Below, in pieces: positions 12,605 through 22,900 of a stretch of DNA of 64,000 nt. The DNA is from Glandiceps talaboti (taxonomy: Eukaryota; Hemichordata; Enteropneusta; Spengelidae): NCBI RefSeq assembly GCF_964340395.1, contig NC_135552.1, forward strand, positions 24,735,681 to 24,799,680, in the 5' to 3' direction. Position 1 is the stretch's first letter; the number at the start of each line of letters is the position of its first letter. Under the pieces are notes generated by a model, which had not been told where the DNA came from, searched no databases, and saw only the letters and a list, made by a program, of their open reading frames with translations. A program made the position numbers and the translations under genes.

Positions 12605-15245
12605 GTACATGTACATGTGTATGTGAATACAATCTTTTCAAAATACTACATGTACCGGTAGTAGCTGCTAAATAGCATTGTTTCCATGATAATGAATGTG
12701 GGACCCTGGGAACCCTGGGAAATGTGTAGGAAAAGTATACATAGATATGATAGGGAACCCTGGTAAAATGTGCAGAGTAATTAAGTCAGGGACGTGTATA
12801 TTTATAGATGGAATAAATTGTAAACAAAACAAGAATACAAAATGTAATACTATAGTGTACATTTACATATCAAATGTACACTGTACATACTTGTATTATA
12901 GAGAATAAGGAGAGACATTGTAGTACACATTATCATCTCCTATACAAACTGTTTCCTAATGTGTATTGTATGTATGGTATCAATTGATGAATGAAAGCTG
13001 ATATATTCAGTATACAATAATAGCAGAACATACATTGTCGGGGTCCCTCCTCCATTGTCTGTGGTACAATGTACTGTAGAATTTATGTATTCCCACTTTG
13101 AATTTCTCATTGTTATTTTTTATCATTCGAATCCTTTTCATATAGTTCAGTTGAAGGAATTTGCAAATTGAATTATAAATTAATATGTACTACATGTACA
13201 GTGTACATTTCAAGCTCTATCATTCTATGTACATTTCATTACTACATTTGTATTTGCCAACACGATTGTTTGTTGCTTATTTCCTCCATAGTTGCCATAA
13301 CTTAACACAGGTGTAGTGACATATACAAGGTATTATACCATGCATGAGCCAAGTTGAACAAAAAAAAATGGACTATATACTAGAGGTTGTGCTACATCAC
13401 GCCAATGCTTGTCTACATCACTGGTTCGGCTGTGTTCAAAATATGAGTCAGAAAGTTCAAAATTGCCATTACTTTCCCCTGATATTTCTTTGATATTACT
13501 GGCACTTGTATAATTATGTTATTTTTCTTCATTCAGCTGGAAAGTACTAGTGACCTAAGAGAAAAATATTGGGAATAACATCTAAGTACTAGAAGCCAAT
13601 ACATGTACATGTAGATGTATATGACTGTAGAAATTTGACACATTTCCATCTTACTCTTGTATTAATATTTTGATGACAAACATGTATGTACTTCTTCTTG
13701 TACATGTGTAGTTACTTTTTTAGATTACGAAAAAAGGAACAGGAAAATATGACATACATGTACATGTCTTGCATGCACTTTTCAAAACTGATGCTGGAGA
13801 AAGTAGGTACATGAGTAGAATTGGTAATAGTGATTTGTCATTAATTTATTGATACTTGTGTTTGGCTAGTCTTGGAAAATACTGATGACACAAGGGGTTG
13901 TACAGTTACACTCCAAACAAAGCAGTTAGGCAGAACACACTTGCATGTACAATGGGATTGACTATTACCCCTGAAGGACTGTGGGTCACCAGACAATGAT
14001 GTGTGACATAAATCGTGTATAACCTAATGTCCCACATTCCTAAGGTTAAGCATCATAAATTTCCCAGACAAAAGGTACTGTGTCATTGGAAATTTATTTT
14101 TTAATACAAATTTATGTACTGTACATGAACATTATATTTTATCCTGTACATGTACAAACCATAGCTTTGAAACTCTTCTCACAGAGAGATCTTGAGATTA
14201 ATAGCCACGCAGCATCTACATGTAGGCTATAAATGTAACTCCATACATGTATATTTACATAATACACATACATGTACATTGCATGTTCACACATATGACA
14301 CATGTGTATGTGTATTACAATGTAAATTTTAGAAAAGAGATGATGGTGTTGTTATAGATTTTCAATTTTTTTATTCACACATGCATATTGTCCAATACTA
14401 AAATTCAGAATGATATTTTTATCTTGTGTCCTCCAAATATGACAAATACAGTGTATGCCACTGGTGCATAGCAACCTCTGGTGACACACCAAAATTTGGT
14501 GTTCACTTACATGTTATTCCCGTATTACATTGTGTACAGATTTACATGTATACAAATGTATGCATGGTGACTTGTAAGAATATGCAGTTTTCATCATTTC
14601 ATCATTGCCAGGCCTTGGTGACTCTAGGATTGCCTGTGGACTGACTGGGAAAGCCTTGAGGGTTCCACATGTGACATGATACATGTAGTGAGCATGCAAC
14701 AACATACATGTACATTGTACGTGTATAGCCCTGTCATAGCCCAAACCTGAATGGCATTACAGTGTATGTAGAAATGTGTGGTTGTGTCTATATGTGAATT
14801 CATCAGTATCAAAAAATCAAAGGAAAAAATACTGATGATGACACACAAAAGTTTTAAAAAGTTAAATTCGTTGTGGTTGTCTGTTCTCAACAAACTTCAA
14901 CTCTATTTTTAAACACTAACTTGCCTTCACCCTGTTCATTTCTACATGTAGTATTAATCAGTTTACTGATTGTCCAGGTAAGGAGTCACAAAATGTCTGG
15001 TTGATCACACCAACACTTCCTCTAGGCTACATGACGTACATGTACAAATGTATATTACATCATCTACATCATACACACCATTTAGTGCATGTACATGTAG
15101 TACTAAACAATGTGTCCAACAGTCAGTGCACTAAAGAGTCTCACTTTCGATGACATCTCTAGTGACAGCTATATGTACAATGACAGTCTCACTGAATGAA
15201 TCATAGATCATTCTGGCAGTAAAAAATTGTGACGGAGCAACACAG

Positions 15246-15740
15246 TTGTCTCTTTCATCGAGGGTTATAAATCTTATTGATAGAATTAGAAATGGTGAGT
15301 TCAGGTATCAGGTCGTGCTGACTGAATATCAAAGGGAAATTGACATGTCAGAACAAGAAGGTTTTATTCAGATGACCCACCGTGCCATGTGGCACAAAGC
15401 TTATGTTGTTAATCAAGTTGGAATACCTCAACAGCAGCAATGTCTGCCAAAGGTGTGGTGTACAACACTGATCAGTTTGATTCTATCAAGAGGTTTACCA
15501 GAGCTGAAGGGGATGGTTTTGATCACAAAATTGTGAAGAGAGAAGATGGTGATGAGTGGTACGATGGAGGAAGGAAAGCAGTGCAAGCAATGAATGGGGT
15601 GATAGAGATTTCACACGGATGTGTTTGCTGTGAACACACAAGTGAAGATGAAGTCGATGTAGATACTGCATATGAACAACAACATGAAGAGAGTGAAGAA
15701 GACACTAATTGGGAGATATGCAGTTGGTTTTCTAAGGTAT
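15246..15740 (+). other. Unrecognised coding-like block inside intron 1
   Basis: Two overlapping frames have coding-like composition. One (15246-15536) includes RVINLIDRIRNGEFRYQVV. The other, from the ATG at 15440, is hydrophilic and acidic, includes DQFDSIKRFTRAEGDGFDHK and then ISHGCVCCEHTSEDE, and has a possible donor (TCTAAG|GTATCT) near 15735. A frameshift around 15440 would join them. The local GC content is higher than in the flanks. I do not recognise a domain. It could be a decayed transposon gene, a retrocopy, or an exon of a nested gene. Confidence 0.3.
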
Positions 15741-16373
15741 CTGCATTGATACATGAAGACAGCATACATGTATTACACACATGTACTGTACATATATGTT
15801 GTGTTTTGGCCTTACATAATTTTATTACATGTCCATTATGTTCAATCCACACACTTTACAAGTATCGGGTGTATTTATACAAAGTCCTCATACCTGGATA
15901 ATAACTTACAATACCTTCACACTGTGTTCTGTAAGTTTTAGGACTTCAAAATTAAATGGTAGCAAAGATTAATAATTGATATCTGTGTAATAATCATCAG
16001 ACAAATCTGAATGTGTAATTCTATGAAAAACATAATATAATTAATTGACATGATAGTTTGACCTGTCACCAGTTATACTTACTTCACTGTCTACATTGTA
16101 TTAACCAGGAAGTAGTGAACAATTGTGATAAAAGGAATAGAATTGAGTGTGAATTATGTCCTACACCATAATGAGGTATTGTTATACAGTGGTGATGACA
16201 TGGCTTTGTATTTGGAGTAGGAAATAAGTTTCACCATGCACTGATCACCCCATTCAGTCATTTCTATGGACATTGCTATCCAAGATATGTATTAAAAGTT
16301 CTCATAGAATAGTGAGCTATACTGTTACTAAATGCACTTGAGATATATTCTAAAACATTTCCTGGTAGGCTTA

Positions 16374-16612
16374 AATATAATGTACATGTACATGTAATAC
16401 AAAGTAATATACACTACATTGTATGTATATGTAGATAGAGACCAGTGAATACTGAATATAATGTACATGTACATGTAATACAAAGTAATACACACAATGT
16501 ATATGTAGATATGCCAGTGAATACTGAATATAATGTACATGTACATGTAATACAATGTAAAATACACAATGTATATGTAGATATAGACCAGTGAATACTG
16601 AATATAATGTAA
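16374..16612. repeat. Tandem repeat, 72-81 bp units, about 3.2 copies
   Basis: Units begin AATATAATGTACATGTACAT at about 16375, 16455 and 16527, with a truncated copy at 16601. Each ends CCAGTGAATACTG. The repeat contains the GTACATGTAC palindrome common in this intron. Confidence 0.85.
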
Positions 16613-16650
16613 TACTATGATGAAGACTTATCTGTGCAGTTGAATAAATA

Positions 16651-16860
16651 CAAATAAATTAAAACTTTGTACTGCACCAAAATACTTGGATAAATCCTAG
16701 CTTTCAACCTGAGTCTTCAGGTCTTCTTCAGGGATGTGAAATCACACATTGTTTACACATGCTGACTTCAGAATATTGTCCCAGACAGATGGCGGTAAAG
16801 TGCATCGGCCCGTGGATTTATCCAAGTATTTTAGTGGAGTACAAAGTTTAAATTTATTTG
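16651..16860 (-). mobile_element. Penelope-like remnant with 47-bp inverted ends
   Basis: The arms 16651-16697 and 16814-16860 are inverted repeats with about 3 mismatches in 47, flanked by TA on each side. The spacer contains a candidate hammerhead ribozyme on the minus strand (listed separately). Hammerhead motifs are known from the terminal repeats of Penelope-like retroelements, which often insert with inverted terminal copies. A Tc1/mariner-type MITE with TA duplication is the alternative reading of the inverted arms alone. Confidence 0.6.
16690..16740 (-). ncRNA. Candidate hammerhead ribozyme motif
   Basis: On the minus strand the conserved core is present in order: ATCC (stem I, 16735-16732), CTGAAGA (16731-16725), stem II ACCTGA/TCAGGT with loop AGAC plus an outer G-U pair and one extra A, GAAA (16705-16702), a minimal one-base-pair helix III (A..GC..T), T then A as H17 (16698), and GGAT (16697-16694) closing stem I. 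All core nucleotides C3-U4-G5-A6-N7-G8-A9, G12-A13-A14, A15.1-U16.1 and H17 are satisfied. Very short helix III is a feature I recall for Penelope-type hammerheads. Activity is untested. Confidence 0.5.
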
Positions 16861-16947
16861 TAACAATGTAATACAATTTAATATTTGCAGTTGTAATATT
16901 GTCACAATTCAGTCAGTAGGCTCGTATGTACAGTATAAATAAACCAT

Positions 16948-16948
16948 A

Positions 16949-16982
<34 letters not shown>

Positions 16983-16986
16983 TATA
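16948..16986. repeat. (TAA)n microsatellite
   Basis: A run of TAA trinucleotides, grading into TATATAT at its right end. It may be the tail of an unrecognised retroposon. Confidence 0.9.
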
Positions 16987-19302
16987 TCTCAATCTACATA
17001 GCAAAACAGGATGTAACAAAGAAAAATGAATTGATTGTGTATGTTATGAACCATGGATGTATTGGGGGAGATACATATATGGTATGTGTGATAGTAACAT
17101 GATTGGGCTTGTAAGTACAAATTTCAGTCAAAAATATGTGCACCTGAGTTCTCGTCAGTATTCTTGACACAGAATGTTTGACCAGATCATTTCTTTTCTG
17201 TGACTAGGGTTCTGAAACCATTGTAAATAATACTGTTTAGTAATTGGATGTGAAATTTAAACCAGGTTTTGTTGTTACATGATACACTTAGTAAAGGTGG
17301 TTTCATTGAATTCCAATTAGTGAAATGAAGCCACTTCTGTGTTACCTGTATGTACATGTACAATGGCTTTCACCTTTGTATACATTTTGTAAATGTACTT
17401 GCAAGCATACATGTAGATGTATGTACATGTATACATTGACATTGAATACATGGACAATGTACAGTTTTGTATATACTACTACTAGTGTGGTTTTGATACT
17501 ATGTATATTCAGACTGGCTATGCATTGTACAATGTACATGTATGTGCATGCATGTGAACATACTTATATGCACGAACATGTACTTTGTAAATTGTACAGT
17601 ATGTTCAGTGTACATCATACATAATAATATAAGTGAAAAGAATCATATGTCCTTTGTTCATAACATGGTATTGTGTTCCCAACAGATTATAGTTACATTA
17701 TACACATACTGTATGATATCTGACTTGAAACATATCCATTTTACCAAACCTGGTACATATACATTATGTATGTTCTGTCATTCTCATTACATACTATGTA
17801 AGGGGCCGTGTACAATAGTACCCCAACTCGTAACCCCTTCTTGGTCAGTTGTAAATATCACAACTGTAATATCTTCCTCCAAGAAACAGGTACAGTAGTA
17901 CATATACATTTCGTAGGTTCAAATAAGATACATGTAGGTGAGATGTTCTGTGATTTGACACCCCCACCCTTTTCCCATCTATCCTGCCATCTGTTCCCCA
18001 TGCATAATGTGTATATTATAGGTACTTGTTACTTATATTTCATATTCATACACTACTGTACTTGCTACATGCTATATTCACGTGAGAGTTACAGAAGTAG
18101 ACCTGAAAATCATATTTCATTGACAAAAAAGCAATGTTCTAATGTTGAAATTCTTCAAAACAAATCCATTTCACACAGAAGTTGGTCTGTAGTTGTACAT
18201 GTACATGCATATACAAAATGTAGGTAATGATCAGTGTATATATATATATCATTAAAATTATGCTGCTGTCACACAGAAGAACCATGCATGCATACATGTA
18301 TAAGTCAATAAATATACATTTTGTACATGTAGAGCAGAAACAAGTTTCTTCTGCATGTACATTGTACATTGTACATTGTACATTGTAATTAAAAGCATTC
18401 TGGCATGCCTGCACAGATGGCACGGATTATGTCTAGTTGTCACGAGTTGTCATGTTTTCTGAATACAATTTGAGGTTTAAAATACAGTGTAGCACTATAT
18501 ATGATATTAATATGTTGGCGTGTTTTGTGTTAAAAAATCCACATTTACTGAACATATGTGCAAGATTCTAAGCTGTCAAAATTCTCTATTTAATCAGATT
18601 ATCCTGTTTGAGTCTTGTTTCTTCTCAATTTTTATGTACAATGTACACGTGTATACCTTATTTATTGACGTGTTCATATCCGTTGACTTTTTTTTTGTAT
18701 AGTTGTATATTTCAATTTTTGACATCAATGGATAATCAAATCAGATCAATCAATTTATGCATATACATTTATAGAAATGTAATTCAGTAATTTCTTTGTC
18801 TCTAGACATGTTATTTTTAATTTTTAGCAGCATGACTAAAAATGAAAATGCTAACCCAGAGAGCTAACTAAATGTATCCGGTACAACATATTGAATACAT
18901 GTAGCCAAGTGTCTGGACTATTAAAACCTGGGTGACTGAGATTCTAAGAATAGAACTCTTCAGAAATCCATATGGTTTCCTGTATACTATTACCTTAATA
19001 AATATACAATTCAATGTACATGTAACTCTGATGGGAAACAAAGTTACATGGATACTATTTCGTAGTAGATTTCACCTGTCTACAAACTATATACAAACTA
19101 TATAATACATGAATTGTATGTAATTTAGCAAATCTCAAAGAAACAAAATATTTTCCTCCATAGCTGCACCCACCCACCCACCCCACTCTCACAGACTGAC
19201 AGTAAATGATTGGATTGTCTGTGACAAGTGAATGGGTGTGCATAAATGTATGGAATATCTGGAAACAAATATAAAGAATGATCTAATCCATACAGTACAG
19301 AG

Positions 19303-19423
19303 ACGTACGTACGTACGTACGTACGTACGTACGTACGTACATACATACATACATACATACATACATACATACATACATACATACATACATACATACATAC
19401 ATGTACATACATACATACATACA

Positions 19424-19452
<29 letters not shown>
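19303..19452. repeat. (ACGT)n to (ACAT)n compound microsatellite
   Basis: A 38-bp run of ACGT tetramers (19303-19340) passes directly into about 110 bp of ACAT tetramers, with one ACATGTAC interruption and degenerate ATATGTAC copies at the right edge. Every frame across it is open, which produces spurious MYVC/TYIH peptides. It lies about 190 bp upstream of the first ZMYND11 coding exon. Confidence 0.95.
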
Positions 19453-19454
<2 letters not shown>

Positions 19455-19653
19455 GTACATATGTACATACAAAGAGACAGAGACAGACAGAGGCAGTGAT
19501 GTTTGGGTTGATTGGAGGGATTTACACACATGTAAGATGTACATACACATGTACATACAAACATGTATATCTAGCTGGACAAGTAGCCATGTGAAATATT
19601 GACTGTAAATTTTCATATTTTTTCATATTTTTTTGCTACAGGACAGTGAAACC

Positions 19654-19935
19654 ATGCCACGAGTTGTGAAACGACGTCAGGCCGACACCCAGATGTTACA
19701 GCAACTGTGGGAAGGCATCCGTGTGATTCGGGAACAAAAACAAATTGCCAACCTGGAAAGAATCACCAAGTTTATGTCAAGAGAATATCATATCAACCCA
19801 AAGGATACACAAAGACAGTTGAACTATGGAGTCAAGGATGGCTTGATAATTAAAGAGATCTCCAAAGGAAACAAAGGGTCTAAGATTGGAATAGAACAAG
19901 AAGGGTACTGGTGTATTGAACAGCCAGATGAATCA
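19654..19935 (+). CDS. ZMYND11: ZMYND11 coding exon 1 (residues 1-94)
   Basis: The exon opens at 19642 after the acceptor TTGCTACAG. The start is the ATG in GAAACCATGCCA, giving [20 protein letters not shown], which aligns with vertebrate [11 protein letters not shown]. It ends ...EQPDES at a GTATGT donor. It encodes the N-terminal winged-helix-like segment ([20 protein letters not shown]) and the EQEGYW motif. Reading in from the in-frame TTG at 19633 would run into the acceptor, so the ATG at 19654 is preferred. Confidence 0.97.
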
Positions 19936-22900
19936 GTATGTACTAGTTCATGGGGTACTTGGGCTATTAGTTATAGGGGTTATGTGTGTGACAAACAAAC
20001 AAACAAATAATGAATGCGTGTACACAATAAGCACATGTCACATAGGTTTATGTCAGTATAGAATATGATGGTGTTTAAGAAATAAGTGCTCAGTCTGGAA
20101 TTGAATGTAATGTATATGTACATGTACATATACACTTTTTCTTGTACATTTATGTATATGTGTGCATATGCGCGCGCACACACACACACACACCCACATG
20201 ACTTACAATGTATATATAGGGTATAGAAAAATTAATTATGATAATTACAATTCATAGATAGTTAATGAATTTTATGAATTTGTTGTCATCACTAGACAAA
20301 AGATGACCATGACTGGTACTGTTTTGAGTGTCATAAATCGGGAGAAGTTATCCGTTGCCATGGCTGTTTCCGTGTTGCTCATTCCAAATGTCTGGAAAAG
20401 AGGAAAGAACCAGCACCAGAACATGGCCATTGGTACTGCTGGGTTTGTGTGGTGAGTGTTAATAACTTAAAGGTATACATTCAAACCTTTGATATGCATC
20501 TAATGAACTTCTTAGTCATTAAACTGCCATTGATTATAACATTTTGTAATATTACATTCAATTGTGCCATGTGTACTCAGCTGATATATAAATACATGTA
20601 GCTTATAAAGAAGTGTTTATTAAATCCTGTGGCTGAACAAAATATTAAATCCTCCTTATTTGTCTTGCAGGCATGTCGAAAGAAGAATCACACCATTGGA
20701 CGATCAGAACTTAATAAATTACTGGGGTTTACTCTTTTGAGGATGAAGGAAAAGGTAGGGAAAGTACGAACACTAAACTAATATCATAAATTTGAAAAGG
20801 AGTTAATTATGTATACAATGTTAATTCTTATTATTATTTATTATTAAACTTTATTTCGGGAAAGAAAAGAATGCAAACACGCTCATAAACATCCGACAGA
20901 TAAAAACTCTCCATAAAAAAACCAGCAATTTAAAACAAGTAAGAACATGAGCAGAACAAGGAAAGATAAAGATCGTAATTAATTACGACAGCTTTAGTCA
21001 AATAGTAAAAGAGATAAAAATTCAGCAAAAGAATGAGCAGAACAAGGAAAGATAAAGATCATAATTAAGTTATTCAAAGTTAGTCATACTATTGTGCAAG
21101 TTAGATGGTTTGATATGCAAATGTTAACATTTTATGAGCGAATCAAATTGTTATGCAAATTAGCTACTGCAGAATTCAAATTTATGCAAAAGAGAGGAAA
21201 AAGCTCTCGTAATCTCTTTCATCACTAGCCTCAGTATTGTTTTGGCAAGGGTAGATTTAGAGACGTTGCACGATGCAGGTTTGGTGAAATGGACTTTTCT
21301 GGATCTCTAAAGCATCTCCAAGAAATGCAGCTGAAATGAAATCAGGCTTGTCTTTGTTCCCAATAAATGTTATCCCTGTAAGTCCTATCTTTTCCAGGTG
21401 TTGATGGAAAGGCAATTACATATTGGATGATGTGGTAATCAATTTCTTGCAAATATTGAGAAATTATATTATGAAATACTTTTTGAGATGATATTATGAC
21501 CAAATGCAGTTAGACTTTATCTTTCTGAAACTACATTTCTCCTCTAATATTTCAGATCAAATTGAAAATAGTTTTGAAAGTAAATTACTGAGAAGTATTG
21601 TCTGCCACCCCCCCCCCCCCCCACCCCACAAAAAGAAAATGTAAAATTCAATATGTCATTATTTGTGCAGTCAGTGCTGAAGTAATTGCACCATATTGAT
21701 CTCATACAGATATAAAAGACTAGACTGAAACTCACATATAGCTAAGAATGAAACAGATGGTCACACACACACCTACACACATATATGCACCAAAGAAACT
21801 TATGAAATCTGTTAGTTAGAAACTAACACCAAACTAATCAATATTATCCTTGAGGACTAAACAATTCACATCGTAAAAACTGTTGAAGGCTATGAAAATT
21901 ATGAACTGACAGTTATGTATGATTTGCAACAAGATAGGGTGAAATGCATAAATTGTGAATTTGATGTAATATTTTGGTGAGAATCACCCATCAGAATCAC
22001 TTGACTAGCAGTTCTATAATAGATGTAGGCTTATTGATACAGTCAAACCATGCAATGACTAAATTACTTATTGAAAGGAGATAAAAACAGTGATGGAAAT
22101 AAACCAATAATTCAAATACTGTAAATGTTTTTATTTTGCCATATGATAAATTTGGTAGGATATCAATTTAGGACATGTCAGGTACACTTTTAATTTGACG
22201 AACAAGTATTTGTAAATAACATGCCTTTGGACTGCCATATTCAGTGATGCTATTATTGACAACTTTCACAACAGTTGAATACAGAAATATGACAACTTGT
22301 AAAGTATGGTAACAAGACTTACATGTATATGTATTTCCACGGATAAAGCTTTTGTGCGTATTAAGCTAAAATAAATCCAGTGCCAAAAAACATAATTTTC
22401 ACTATAGTATAAGTATTACTGGTTACTAGGTCCATTTTCACAAAATCAGTTTTTTCAAGCTGTGTGTTATTTAGCAATGTTGAAATGTTTTATTATGAAG
22501 TGATGTAAATGGAGAGCAACAGAGTTCAAACTAATCTTGTTCCAACAATTTCCTATTCAACAAATTTGAATTTGTTAAGGCCAATTTAATACTTCTAACT
22601 CAGTATGAACAATTTAAACCTAATTATTACCACTAATACTAATTCTGCAAACGGAAATTGAACACGTTTAATGTAAATATGTATAACAAACTCAACGGTT
22701 TCTTTTAATTTCATCTCGACATACAGGTATTTGAATTTGAAACACCTTTAAGATGCAATTGTTTATTGGCCCAACACACTGGTGTTTTTATTTTTCAAAT
22801 TTGTGTAAATGCAGCCAAAAATAATATGTAGAATTGAAGGTGAATGTGAAAGTCTGCACAGAATATTATTTCTATATCCAGCAAAACTGATTGATGGTAT

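Larger units (their letters stand above)
581..19641 (+). other. Putative ZMYND11 intron 1 (long, CpG-poor, repeat-rich)
   Basis: About 19 kb lies between the candidate first-exon donor and the acceptor TTTTTTTGCTACAG that precedes the start codon. It is AT-rich, CpG-poor beyond about 1.3 kb and crowded with TACATGTA/GTACATGTAC palindromes. Apart from the elements listed separately, I see no recognisable gene in it. Open frames here are short, and many are translations of the GTACATGTA motif. Confidence 0.5.

Noticed and set aside
19125-19616. Long MYVCMYVC/TYIHTYIH frames
   Set aside because: Translations of the ACGT/ACAT microsatellite. The tetranucleotide array is also not a CRISPR, as it has no spacers.
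19633-19653. Upstream in-frame TTG as a start for ZMYND11
   Set aside because: The acceptor AG at 19640-19641 cuts through this extension; ATG at 19654 aligns with the known N-terminus.
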